Below, in pieces: positions 15,012 to 23,055 of a DNA stretch of 33,546 nucleotides; the first letter of the stretch is position 1; the number at the start of each line of letters is the position of its first letter. The translations under genes and the position numbers were made by a program. The stretch is from contig JANOQN010000060.1 of NCBI GenBank assembly GCA_031422315.1, positions 1 to 33,546 of the forward strand. Direction: 5' to 3'. Below the pieces are notes generated by a model. That model was not told the DNA's origin. It worked only from the letters and a program-made list of their open reading frames with translations, and ran no database searches. The stretch comes from JANNYA01 sp031422315 (GTDB taxonomy: Bacteria; Pseudomonadota; Gammaproteobacteria; Xanthomonadales; SZUA-5).

Positions 15012-16741
15012 AAAAATCAAGCGTTTACGAGATTGGATTTGCACGAAGTTCGGTTGCACGATCGTTAGCCACGCTTGCTTTCGCTGCGCTTTTCCCGCTA
15101 CACGCCGCTGATCGCATAACGGGCAAAACTTTTGCGACAAGGTCCGAAGTGATCGCGCCGAAGGCCATGGCCGCGACCAGTCAGCCACTTGCGACGCAGA
15201 TCGCGCTAAATATTATGCGTAATGGTGGCAACGCCATCGACGCGGCGATTGCCGCGAATGCCGCTTTAGGATTGATGGAACCAACCGGAAATGGCATCGG
15301 CGGCGATCTATTCGCCATGGTGTGGGACGCAAAGACTAAGCAACTTTATGGCTACAACGGCTCAGGCCCGGCGCCCAAACTGCTGTCTTTGAACGTGTTT
15401 GCCGATAAAGGTTTGACGAGCGTGCCCTCATTCGGACCACTGCCAGTTACAGTGCCGGGCGCGGTTGACGGCTGGTTTGCTTTGCACAAGCGGTTTGGTA
15501 AAGCGCCCATGACGGATATCTTAGCCGAGCCGATTCGCTACGCGCGGGAGGGCTTTCCCGTTTCCGAAGTGATTGCACATTACTGGGCGCTCGCCGTGCC
15601 GCGCCTTAAAAGTTATCCAGGCTTTAGCGCGCAGTTCACACGTGATGGTAAGGCGCCTAGCAAAGGCCAATTGTGGACCAATCCTAATCTGGCAAACACC
15701 TATGCGCTGCTGGCAAAAAAAGGCCGAGATGTTTTTTATAAAGGCGAGCTTGCCCGCACCATGGACGCCTATTTTAAGCGCCACGAAGGCTATTTGCGCT
15801 ATGAAGATTTAGCCGAGTTTAAGGGCGAGTGGGTGGCTCCGATCAGCGTGAATTATCGCGGCTATGAGGTGTTCGAGCTACCGCCTAATGGTCAGGGCCT
15901 AGCCGCGCTACAGATGCTGCAATTACTGGAGCGCTACGATTTCAGCAAGATTCGTTTTGGCAGCGCAAAGCATATTCACTTGTTAGTGGAAGCCAAGAAG
16001 TTGGCGTTTGCAGATCGTGCGCGCTTTTACGCAGATCCGAATTTCAGCGCAACGCCGGTCGAGCAATTGCTGAGTGAGGCCTACACCACCAAGCGTGCCG
16101 CGCTAATCGGCGCGCGTGCGGCATTAGCGGTTGAACCGGGCAACCCAGCCATGAATGAAGGTGACACAATCTATCTGACCACTGCAGACGCAGATGGCAA
16201 TATGGTGTCGCTGATTCAGTCAAACTTTCGCGGCATGGGTTCTGGCATGGCGCCCGATGGGTTGGGGTTTATCTTGCAAGATCGCGGCGAGCAGTTTGTT
16301 CTGAAAGCAGGCCATCCGAATGCACTGGAAGGTGGTAAGCGGCCGTTTCACACGATCATTCCTGCGTTTATTACCAAAGATGGTCAACCGTGGCTAAGCT
16401 TTGGGCTGATGGGCGGGGCAATGCAGCCACAAGGCCACGTACAAATCGTCATGAACCTTATCGATTTTGGTATGAACCTGCAAGAAGCCGGTGATGCGCC
16501 GCGTATCCAACACGAAGGCTCCATCGAGCCCGCCGGGCAAAATCTAAATATGACTGATGGCGGCGTGGTCAATTTGGAAAGCGGCTTTAGCGCAGAGGTG
16601 CATCGCGCGCTGATGCGCAAAGGCCACGTACTACAAGATGCTGACGGCCCGTTTGGTGGTTATCAGGCGATCATGCGCGGCGATGGGGTTTGGATTGGCG
16701 CCAGTGAATCGCGCAAAGATGGGCAGGCAGCGGGGTTTTAG
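15008..16741 (+). CDS. ggt: Gamma-glutamyltransferase family protein
   Basis: 577-aa Ntn-hydrolase of the gamma-glutamyltranspeptidase family, which cleaves or transfers the gamma-glutamyl group of glutathione and related amides. The N-terminus has a signal-like hydrophobic stretch ending in LHAADR, implying export. Conserved blocks include MRNGGNAIDAAIAANAALGL, PTGNGIGGD, VPGAVDGWFALHKRFGK and MNEGDTIYLTTADADGNMVS. The Thr of GDT (residue 387) is the expected autocleavage nucleophile, giving a small subunit of about 190 residues, as in the family. The sequence is closer to the YwrD-like branch (DTIYLT) than classical Ggt, so the substrate is not certain. Start is GTG at 15008, overlapping the preceding stop. 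Confidence 0.88.
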   Translation: MKKSSVYEIGFARSSVARSLATLAFAALFPLHAADRITGKTFATRSEVIAPKAMAATSQPLATQIALNIMRNGGNAIDAAIAANAALGLMEPTGNGIGGDLFAMVWDAKTKQLYGYNGSGPAPKLLSLNVFADKGLTSVPSFGPLPVTVPGAVDGWFALHKRFGKAPMTDILAEPIRYAREGFPVSEVIAHYWALAVPRLKSYPGFSAQFTRDGKAPSKGQLWTNPNLANTYALLAKKGRDVFYKGELARTMDAYFKRHEGYLRYEDLAEFKGEWVAPISVNYRGYEVFELPPNGQGLAALQMLQLLERYDFSKIRFGSAKHIHLLVEAKKLAFADRARFYADPNFSATPVEQLLSEAYTTKRAALIGARAALAVEPGNPAMNEGDTIYLTTADADGNMVSLIQSNFRGMGSGMAPDGLGFILQDRGEQFVLKAGHPNALEGGKRPFHTIIPAFITKDGQPWLSFGLMGGAMQPQGHVQIVMNLIDFGMNLQEAGDAPRIQHEGSIEPAGQNLNMTDGGVVNLESGFSAEVHRALMRKGHVLQDADGPFGGYQAIMRGDGVWIGASESRKDGQAAGF

Positions 16742-16805
16742 TAGGCGGCGCTATTCAAGACTTACTTGCATACACAATACGCCTCTGGATAAGCGCGCTG
16801 GCTCG

Positions 16806-16830
16806 ACGTTTAAGTCTCCGGCTTAAACGT
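16806..16830. terminator. 9-bp perfect inverted repeat between convergent ggt and TonB-domain gene
   Basis: ACGTTTAAG (16806-16814) pairs with CTTAAACGT (16822-16830) around a 7-nt loop. It overlaps the end of the TonB-domain gene (stop at 16810-16812). There is no U-tract, so this is only a candidate bidirectional terminator. Confidence 0.4.
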
Positions 16831-17877
16831 AATTCGCTGATTAACCGTGCTGGCTACCGCTTTGCTGTCGACGGTTTTTGGGCTAAAGCGCCAGCGCATA
16901 ACCGCGCGCTTGGCTTCAGCGTCAAAAATTCGCCCAGGCATGGATTCCACCACGACCGCGTCGGTAACTTTACCGCTTGCGTCAACTTGCAGCTTTAAAT
17001 CAACCCAGCCGGTTGCTTTGCGGCGTTTGGCTTCGACTGGAAACATCGGCGGCGAGCTTTTAATGACCCGCGCATCCACAATTTCACCACGCGCGGCGCG
17101 AGCAACGGGTGCTTGCAGTGAAGTGCTAGGGCTGAGCGACGCCAAAACCGGTGCAGGTGCGCTTGCTATGACTGGCGTTACCGCAACGGGTAGCGCGCGA
17201 GGTTCGTTCGCAACTGCTTCGCTAGGTGCAACAGCGTTTGCGATGACGGTCTCGACTGTTTCTGGCGAGCGCACCGCAGCAGCCACTGGCGCATCAACGG
17301 TCACGCGCGGCTCTGGCAGGGTGGTGCTGGCTAATTCTTCGGCAGCAATACCAGCAGCAATTTGCGCACGACCGCGAAGCACAAGCGCACCGATGCGGGT
17401 AGAACTAGGGTCAGCTTGTACGAGCAGCCCAGACAGGCGCTCGATTTCTATTGAATTTCCGGCATTTATCGCAGCTTCCAGCGCTAATGTTGCGGCAGGA
17501 ATGAGTTCAAACACCGCTTCTTTTGCACCAAAGTCACTTGGGTTTTGCGAAAGCGCGCGCAAATAAAGCTCGATCGCATTATTGCCTGCGGGTGCGAAGA
17601 GCTGGCCCGCCTGATAGGCCTGCATGGCATCTTCGCGTAGCTCGTCCGAGCTTTTTTCGGCTTTGCTGCCTGCCAATGAGGCTAGCGGCTTAATTTGAGT
17701 GTTAGCGTTTTGTGATGCCACCTCGGGGCGCACTTGCAAAAAGCCGTAAGCAGCGACCATTGAGATTGCCGCAGCGCCCGCGCAGACAAGTCCCAGGCTA
17801 ACTTTGCCTACCGTGTGCTTGCTTTGACCAATCTTGACTAAGTTCGTCTTGACTGTGTTCGAATCAGTGCGACGCAT
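16810..17877 (-). CDS. TonB-family protein with helical repeat middle region
   Basis: 355-aa protein. A basic N-terminal tail precedes one transmembrane helix (VSLGLVCAGAAAISMVAAYGFL, about residues 25-46), so it is inner-membrane anchored with a periplasmic body. Residues about 75-180 look like helical TPR-type repeats (MQAYQAGQLFAPAGNNAIEL, YLRALSQNPSDFGAK). An Ala/Pro/Val-rich linker follows, then a C-terminal TonB domain (PPMFPVEAKRRKATGWVDLK, VVVESMPGRIFDAEAK, MRWRFSP). Unlike classical TonB it has a TPR-like insert, and no exbB/exbD is adjacent, so energy transduction to a receptor is not proven. The gene is divergent from the glycosyltransferase operon. Confidence 0.85.
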   Translation of the reverse strand: MRRTDSNTVKTNLVKIGQSKHTVGKVSLGLVCAGAAAISMVAAYGFLQVRPEVASQNANTQIKPLASLAGSKAEKSSDELREDAMQAYQAGQLFAPAGNNAIELYLRALSQNPSDFGAKEAVFELIPAATLALEAAINAGNSIEIERLSGLLVQADPSSTRIGALVLRGRAQIAAGIAAEELASTTLPEPRVTVDAPVAAAVRSPETVETVIANAVAPSEAVANEPRALPVAVTPVIASAPAPVLASLSPSTSLQAPVARAARGEIVDARVIKSSPPMFPVEAKRRKATGWVDLKLQVDASGKVTDAVVVESMPGRIFDAEAKRAVMRWRFSPKTVDSKAVASTVNQRITFKPET

Positions 17878-18014
17878 GCATTGCTCATTGTTTTTTTGCC
17901 GGGCACTCAGGCTGCATTTGCACTATGAAGGCTTGATGTCAATTCGATAACGATTTGGATAATTGGCTCCGGCGTTAGGCGCTTTTTCAGCGCAGGCTAG
18001 CCAAATTGCAAAAT

Positions 18015-18042
18015 TGTCAATTTGTTGTGACATTTCTGACAT
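18015..18042. promoter_or_regulatory. Cluster of TGTCA/TGACA half-sites upstream of the lipid operon
   Basis: TGTCA at 18015-18019 and TGACA at 18028-18032 form an inverted repeat. A further TGACAT follows at 18037-18042, giving on the minus strand ATGTCAGAAATGTCAC. This resembles PhoB half-sites, but the spacing (9 bp between direct copies instead of 11) is not canonical. It lies 23-50 bp before the glycosyltransferase start. Confidence 0.3.
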
Positions 18043-18064
18043 CTTCATGCGCAACCATCTGGAC

Positions 18065-19351
18065 ATGAAAATTGCCTTTGTTACAGAGACCTATCCTCCA
18101 GAAATCAACGGTGTAGCGTTGACGGTGCAGAGTTTGGCGTACGGCTGTCGAAAATTAGGCCATCAGGTTGAATTGACGCGCCCAAAGCAAGCAGATGAAC
18201 TTCCTGCGACCAGCAGTCGACTGGTGATTGAGCGAATCGTCAAGGGTACCAAGCTGCCATTTTATCGCGGCCTGCAGTTTGGTCACCCGGATTATCGCGG
18301 TTTGATCGCACATTGGCGAACCATTCGCCCCGACGGGGTATATGTTGCAACTGAGGGCCCGCTTGGTCTATCGGCAGTGCTGGCTGCAAAAAAGCTCGGC
18401 ATTCCGGTGGTGACGGGGCTGCACACAAGGTTTGATGACTTCATGCGGCACTACGGCCTGCGCCTGTTAAGCCAGCCAGCGTTTGCGTTCATGCGGCTTT
18501 TTCACAATCAAGCCGATGCAACGCTGGTGCCAACCAATGCGCTTCAAACGATGCTGCTCAACCGGGGTTTTAAGTGCGTTAAGCTGCTCGCGCGTGCGGT
18601 GAATACCAAAAGCTTTGCGCCGAGCTTTCGACAAGCGCGCGTTCGCACAGCGTGGGGTTGTGACGCGCAAAGCTTTGCGGTTCTGCACGTCGGCAGATTA
18701 GCGCCCGAGAAAAATTTGGAGCTTTGTGTAAAAGCGTTCGACGCGTTAGCTGTGGCGCACGCGGGCGTAAAATTTAAGATGATCTGGGTCGGTGATGGCC
18801 CGGTGAAAACCAAACTCCAAGCTGAGCTGGCAAACGATCCTCGGCATGTTTTTTGTGGCATGTTGCGCGCCGAAGCCTTAGCTGCAGCCTACGCGAGTGC
18901 CGACATGTTTTTGTTCCCAAGCTTGAGCGAAACCTTCGGCAACGTAACACTAGAAGCGTTAGCCAGCGGCGTACCGGTATGTGCTTTCAACTACGCGGCG
19001 GCTTCGGAAATCATTCAAAACGGCATCAATGGGCAAACTGCGCTGTTTGCCGATAGCGATGCGTTTATCAGCGCCAGCGTTCGGCTAACCGAACAAGTGC
19101 TGTCAGGCAAAGTCAACGCGATTGACGCTCGCGCTAGCGTGGCGCAGTTAAATCCCTTGCACGTCGCAGGTGCACTGGTTGATTTGCTGGCTGAGATTGC
19201 CAAATCGAAAAATACGGTGGCCCAGAATTCGGTAGCCCAGGCTTCGATAGCCCAGATTTCGTTATCCCAGGCGCCCGCAAGCGCAACACAAGGCGCTGCG
19301 CTCAACAAGCTCAATAAAGCACTATCGAAAGCAGGAGAAAGCCCTTGTTAG
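18065..19351 (+). CDS. GT4-family glycosyltransferase (probable lipid glycosyltransferase)
   Basis: 428-aa GT-B protein. The N-terminus MKIAFVTETYPPEINGVALT is typical of the alpha-mannosyltransferase/SQD2-like branch that uses a nucleotide sugar and a lipid acceptor. The C-terminal donor half has VLHVGRLAPEKNLELCVKAF, KMIWVGDGP, and SLSETFGNVTLEALASGVPV with the E-x7-E pair at Glu289 and Glu297. I chose the ATG at 18065; sequence before it is non-coding in character. The C-terminal tail carries four copies of a five-residue repeat absent from normal family members. The PAP2 gene overlaps its end by 7 bp, followed by btaA and btaB, so diacylglycerol is a likely acceptor (inference). The sugar is unknown. 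Confidence 0.85.
   Translation: MKIAFVTETYPPEINGVALTVQSLAYGCRKLGHQVELTRPKQADELPATSSRLVIERIVKGTKLPFYRGLQFGHPDYRGLIAHWRTIRPDGVYVATEGPLGLSAVLAAKKLGIPVVTGLHTRFDDFMRHYGLRLLSQPAFAFMRLFHNQADATLVPTNALQTMLLNRGFKCVKLLARAVNTKSFAPSFRQARVRTAWGCDAQSFAVLHVGRLAPEKNLELCVKAFDALAVAHAGVKFKMIWVGDGPVKTKLQAELANDPRHVFCGMLRAEALAAAYASADMFLFPSLSETFGNVTLEALASGVPVCAFNYAAASEIIQNGINGQTALFADSDAFISASVRLTEQVLSGKVNAIDARASVAQLNPLHVAGALVDLLAEIAKSKNTVAQNSVAQASIAQISLSQAPASATQGAALNKLNKALSKAGESPC
19211..19270 (+). repeat. Four in-frame 15-bp tandem repeats in the glycosyltransferase tail
   Basis: Units AATACGGTGGCCCAG, AATTCGGTAGCCCAG, GCTTCGATAGCCCAG and ATTTCGTTATCCCAG encode NTVAQ, NSVAQ, ASIAQ and ISLSQ. The unit length is a multiple of three, so copy-number change would keep the frame. 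Confidence 0.85.
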
Positions 19352-19893
19352 CGAATTCAAACTTACTCGAAGCCTGGATCGCGCGCGAGCTGCGCTGGTG
19401 TACTGATGTCAATGCGCGCGCGCAAGGCACCCGATGGCTAAGATTTTTCGCCGTAATCAGCAAATTAGGCGATGGCTATATTTGGTACGCGTTGATTGCA
19501 TGCTTTGCACTGCTGGGTGGAGCGCCTGGATTAAGCGCCGCGCTGCATATGGCGCTGATTGGCATACTTTCGCTGGTGCTTTACAAATCGATTAAGCGAA
19601 TGAGCAAGCGTGGCCGCCCGTTAATGAAAAATCGCGCGATTAATTTAACAGTTGCGCCGCTGGACGAATTTTCATTTCCTTCCGGACATACGCTACATGC
19701 GGTGGCGTTTAGCTTAGTCGCTTGCCACTATTTTAGCTGGCTAGCCGTTGTGCTCGTGCCACTTACCGTGCTTATTGCGATTTCGCGCGTGGTGCTTGGG
19801 CTGCATTATCCGAGCGATGTGTTGGCGGCCGTTGTTTTAGGCGCCGCGCTATATCTGGGCGTCGGTTTTAGAATGCCAGCACTACTTATTTAG
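19345..19893 (+). CDS. PAP2-family membrane phosphatase
   Basis: 182-aa integral membrane protein with the full lipid phosphate phosphatase signature: KRMSKRGRP (residues about 84-92), FPSGH at 111-115, and SRVVLGLHYPSD at 147-158, which supplies the catalytic His and Asp. It removes phosphate from lipid phosphates such as phosphatidic acid, giving diacylglycerol. Start is TTG at 19345, supported by an AGGAG ribosome site 7 bases before it and by overlap with the glycosyltransferase stop. btaA starts 17 bp downstream. In this operon it could supply diacylglycerol to BtaA and to the glycosyltransferase (inference); undecaprenyl-pyrophosphate recycling is an alternative role. Confidence 0.9.
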   Translation: MLANSNLLEAWIARELRWCTDVNARAQGTRWLRFFAVISKLGDGYIWYALIACFALLGGAPGLSAALHMALIGILSLVLYKSIKRMSKRGRPLMKNRAINLTVAPLDEFSFPSGHTLHAVAFSLVACHYFSWLAVVLVPLTVLIAISRVVLGLHYPSDVLAAVVLGAALYLGVGFRMPALLI

Positions 19894-19910
19894 CAGCTTT
19901 AGGAGAAATT

Positions 19911-21149
19911 ATGGCTAATTTAATCTACGATGCGTTTTTCAAAATTACTCACTCCAACAAATTAATCTATAACACCTGTTGGGAAGATCCGAGGGCAGAT
20001 CGCGCAATGCTGCAAATCTCTGCTGGCGCGCGCATGGCAGTAATCACCAGCGCAGGCTGCAATATACTCGATTATTTATTAGATGATCCAAGTGAAATTC
20101 ACGCCATCGACCTAAACTATCGGCAAAATGCGCTGCTAGAGCTTAAAATAGCAGCGATTGCGGTGCTTGATTATGACGACTTCTTTCAGTTATTTGGCAA
20201 CGGGCAGCACGCCAAAATAGAATCGCTATACCACAACGCGCTACGTGCTTGTCTAAGCCCAAGCGCTGTGCAGTTCTGGGATAAACATATCCATTACTTT
20301 TCCGCGACTAGCAAACGGCAGAGCTTTTACTTTTACGGCACGTCGGGCGATGTCGCCTGGGGATTTAATAGAACGCTGAAATTTATAAATCCCAAACTAC
20401 ATGCCAAAATAGTCCGCGTTGTAAACGCGCGTGACAAAGCAGAGCAGCAAGCGATCTATCCTGAAGTCGAAGCTGGACTGTTTAAGCCGATGCTGCGGTG
20501 GATTGTCAAACAGCCGCTGTTGCTGAGCCTGCTCGGCGTGCCACGCGCGCAGCGCGATTTGATAGAGCAGCAGTTTGAAGGCGGCGTCGCGGGATTTATT
20601 CAATATAAGCTTCGGCAGGTTTTTACCCAAACCAGCATGGCAGAAAATTATTTTTGGCGTGTTTATTTAACCGGAAAATACACTGAGGATTGCTGCCCGA
20701 ATTATCTTAAAAAAGCAAATTTTACCCAGATCAAACAGCGCATTGGGCGGATCAGACTGCACACTTGCAGCGTTGAAGAATTTTTAATTAAACGCAGCAA
20801 TAGCCCAGCGTTGACGCATTTTGTATTGCTTGATCATCAAGATTGGATGGCCGCGCATATGCCGGAACAATTGCTTTCTGAGTGGCAGCATATCATTGCG
20901 AACGCTGCATCAGGCTGTAAGGTGCTGTTGCGTAGTGCAGCACTCAATGTGGATTTTCTACCTCAGTTTGCCACGCATCGCTGTATCGAGAATAAAGCGC
21001 TCGCCAATCATTGGCAGCAGCTTGATCGTGTTGGCACCTATGGCGCTACTTGGCTCGCGGAAATTCCTTTCGCAATGCAGCAAGCAAATGACTATGCGCC
21101 CGAATCAACCGATGAATTTCCTTGGGCGTTTGCCGCTCGAGTGGTTTAA
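19911..21149 (+). CDS. btaA: BtaA: S-adenosylmethionine:diacylglycerol 3-amino-3-carboxypropyltransferase
   Basis: 412-aa protein of the DUF3419/BtaA family. It carries the diagnostic YNTCWEDPRADR block at residues 20-31 and a SAM-binding segment ITSAGCNILDYLLDDP with HAIDLN. BtaA transfers the 3-amino-3-carboxypropyl group of SAM to diacylglycerol, forming the ether-linked homoserine lipid DGHS, the first step to the betaine lipid DGTS. An AGGAGA ribosome site lies 6 bases before the ATG. btaB starts 3 bp after the stop. Betaine lipids replace phospholipids when phosphate is scarce in several bacteria and algae; a phosphate-dependent promoter is expected but not proven here. Confidence 0.92.
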   Translation: MANLIYDAFFKITHSNKLIYNTCWEDPRADRAMLQISAGARMAVITSAGCNILDYLLDDPSEIHAIDLNYRQNALLELKIAAIAVLDYDDFFQLFGNGQHAKIESLYHNALRACLSPSAVQFWDKHIHYFSATSKRQSFYFYGTSGDVAWGFNRTLKFINPKLHAKIVRVVNARDKAEQQAIYPEVEAGLFKPMLRWIVKQPLLLSLLGVPRAQRDLIEQQFEGGVAGFIQYKLRQVFTQTSMAENYFWRVYLTGKYTEDCCPNYLKKANFTQIKQRIGRIRLHTCSVEEFLIKRSNSPALTHFVLLDHQDWMAAHMPEQLLSEWQHIIANAASGCKVLLRSAALNVDFLPQFATHRCIENKALANHWQQLDRVGTYGATWLAEIPFAMQQANDYAPESTDEFPWAFAARVV

Positions 21150-21152
21150 CAG

Positions 21153-21806
21153 ATGAAAGTCGAACATTCTTTGATCGATATCCAGTTGTCGGAAAAAAAA
21201 GCAGAACTAGGCGGATATTATCGTCTGCATGCACCAATTTATGATTTAACCCGTTGGGCGTTCTTGTTCGGCCGCAATAAGCTTATTCAAATCGTGGCTA
21301 ATAAGCTCACTGCGCAACCAAAAATGATCCTTGATGTGGGCTGTGGAACCGGCAAAAATATTATTGCTTTGGCGAAAGCCTTTCCCGATGCAAAGATCAT
21401 TGGTTGTGATCTATCGGATGCGATGCTGTCGCAAGCGCGCGGCGTTTTACGAAAATCGCTGACACTGGCCGAGCACAAAAATATTGAGCTGATTAACTCC
21501 TCAATTCTAACTATGAAAGATCGCCAGTTCGACTTGATTGTTTGCTCGTACATGCTGTCAATGACCGGCGAATCATTGGTGCCGATTCTGCACAATATTC
21601 GCCGCCGCTTAAACCCTGCAGGCACGTTGGCCATTGTAGATTTTGACGTCAGTGGGTTTGCATTATTTCGTCGCTGGATGCGCGTGAATCACGTCGCATT
21701 AGACGGCAGCGTTTTGCAAGCACTCTCAATTTTCGCGAAGGTTGAGCATCAAAGCTCGCACCAAGCGTTTGGGCTTTGGCGCTGGTTTATGTGGCTAGGT
21801 CGATAG
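21153..21806 (+). CDS. btaB: BtaB: SAM-dependent N-methyltransferase of betaine lipid synthesis
   Basis: 217-aa class I methyltransferase with GYYRLHAPIYDLTRWAFLFG at residues 21-40, the segment shared by BtaB proteins, motif I DVGCGTG at 61-67, CDLSDAMLSQA, and LIVCSYMLSM. BtaB methylates the amino group of the homoserine lipid made by BtaA three times to give the betaine lipid DGTS. Placement 3 bp after btaA, and the similarity to BtaB rather than to UbiE or PmtA, support the call. Its role in PE methylation cannot be excluded from sequence alone. It is the last gene of the operon; 150 bp without genes follow before lipA. Confidence 0.9.
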   Translation: MKVEHSLIDIQLSEKKAELGGYYRLHAPIYDLTRWAFLFGRNKLIQIVANKLTAQPKMILDVGCGTGKNIIALAKAFPDAKIIGCDLSDAMLSQARGVLRKSLTLAEHKNIELINSSILTMKDRQFDLIVCSYMLSMTGESLVPILHNIRRRLNPAGTLAIVDFDVSGFALFRRWMRVNHVALDGSVLQALSIFAKVEHQSSHQAFGLWRWFMWLGR

Positions 21807-21956
21807 CGAAACGTTGACCGCATAAGGTGCCGGTCGCAGTTAATTTTCAATGATTGCCCGACCTACGCCCCAAATTGAGCATTGCTTCTGGGCCTTAGTG
21901 CACGCAGTTTTGCCGCGTACACTGTAAACTTCGCGCATCTTTAGCCGAGTTGAATC

Positions 21957-22967
21957 GTGGATAGTAAGCATATGAGCGCTGCACAGGCGCCTGCGAGCCG
22001 GGTGATTGCCTCGCTGGTGGTGGGGGAAAAGCAGCTCGCGGATGACAAAATTGCGCGCTCGCCAGTCAAATTTGAAGACGTGCCGAGGTTGCGCAAGCCT
22101 GAGTGGATTCGTGTCAAGCTGCCAATTGGCAACGCAGTAGATCGCCTAAAAACCAAGCTGCGTGAAAACAGCCTTGTGACGGTGTGCGAAGAAGCTTCGT
22201 GCCCGAATATCCACGAGTGCTTCAACAAAGGCACCGCTACCTTCATGATCTTGGGTGAAGTGTGCACTAGGCGCTGTTCGTTTTGCGACGTCGCGCACGG
22301 CCGGCCCAAGCCGCCCGATCAGGATGAACCGGTCAAACTTGCCCGCACGATTGCCGATATGCGGCTGAAATATGTGGTCATTACGTCGGTGGATCGCGAT
22401 GATCTAATAGATGGTGGCGCGGCGCATTTCGTGCGCTGTATCGAAGAGACCCGCAAGCTTGCGCCGAATATTCAAATCGAAGTGCTAGTGCCGGATTTCC
22501 GTGGCAAAAATCGCATGGATCGTGCGCTGGCCGTGCTGCAAAGCGCACCGCCAGACGTGTTTAACCACAATCTGGAAACTGTGCGCCGACGGTACCCAGA
22601 CGTGCGTCCGGGCGCGGATTACGATTGGTCGCTCAAGCTGTTGCAGCGTTTTAAAGCCCAGCATCCGTTGGTGCCGACCAAAAGCGGCATCATGTTGGGT
22701 TTGGGTGAAACACAGGACGAAGTGATTGAAGTTCTTCGCGATATGCGTGCGCATGAGGTTGATATCGCTACGATTGGGCAATATCTACAGCCATCGCCGG
22801 CGCATCATCCAGTCATGAAATATTGGCACCCCGATGAATTTGCCGAGCTATATCGATTAGGCATGCTGATGGGCTTCAAACACGTTGCTAGCGGGCCGAT
22901 GGTGCGTTCAAGCTATCACGCTGATGAAGTTGCGCATCAGGCTGCGCAACTTTTGCGCGCTTCTTAG
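21957..22967 (+). CDS. lipA: Lipoyl synthase
   Basis: 336-aa radical SAM enzyme that inserts two sulfur atoms into octanoyl groups on lipoyl domains of 2-oxoacid dehydrogenases and GcvH. Both iron-sulfur motifs are intact: the auxiliary cluster CX4CX5C at Cys77, Cys82 and Cys88 (CEEASCPNIHEC) and the radical SAM CX3CX2C at Cys103, Cys107 and Cys110 (CTRRCSFC). The length is slightly above the E. coli protein. The start may be GTG at 21957 or ATG at 21972. lipB, its usual neighbour, is not in the window, so octanoyl transfer is encoded elsewhere. Confidence 0.97.
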   Translation: MDSKHMSAAQAPASRVIASLVVGEKQLADDKIARSPVKFEDVPRLRKPEWIRVKLPIGNAVDRLKTKLRENSLVTVCEEASCPNIHECFNKGTATFMILGEVCTRRCSFCDVAHGRPKPPDQDEPVKLARTIADMRLKYVVITSVDRDDLIDGGAAHFVRCIEETRKLAPNIQIEVLVPDFRGKNRMDRALAVLQSAPPDVFNHNLETVRRRYPDVRPGADYDWSLKLLQRFKAQHPLVPTKSGIMLGLGETQDEVIEVLRDMRAHEVDIATIGQYLQPSPAHHPVMKYWHPDEFAELYRLGMLMGFKHVASGPMVRSSYHADEVAHQAAQLLRAS

Positions 22968-22981
22968 TGTCGGCTGTGGCT

Positions 22982-22998
22982 TGGACTGCATAAGTCCA
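22982..22998 (+). terminator. Short hairpin after lipA
   Basis: TGGACT (22982-22987) pairs with AGTCCA (22993-22998) across a 5-nt loop, 15 bp after the lipA stop. No U-tract follows, so termination is uncertain; it may only separate lipA from prc. Confidence 0.3.
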
Positions 22999-23055
22999 GA
23001 GAAATTCGTTAAAAATATGTTTTCACTTAGAAAATCAGCAAAAGGAAATCAGATC

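Noticed and set aside
17963..18064. In-frame extension upstream of the glycosyltransferase start
   Set aside because: GT4 proteins begin at the MKIAFVTE strand, and the preceding text has no family similarity and contains the candidate operator.
19211..19270. Possible CRISPR-like repeat array
   Set aside because: The units are contiguous 15-mers without spacers and encode an in-frame pentapeptide.
22885..23055. In-frame extension upstream of prc into lipA
   Set aside because: It lies inside the lipA reading frame region. The signal peptide and ribosome site favour the ATG at 23056.
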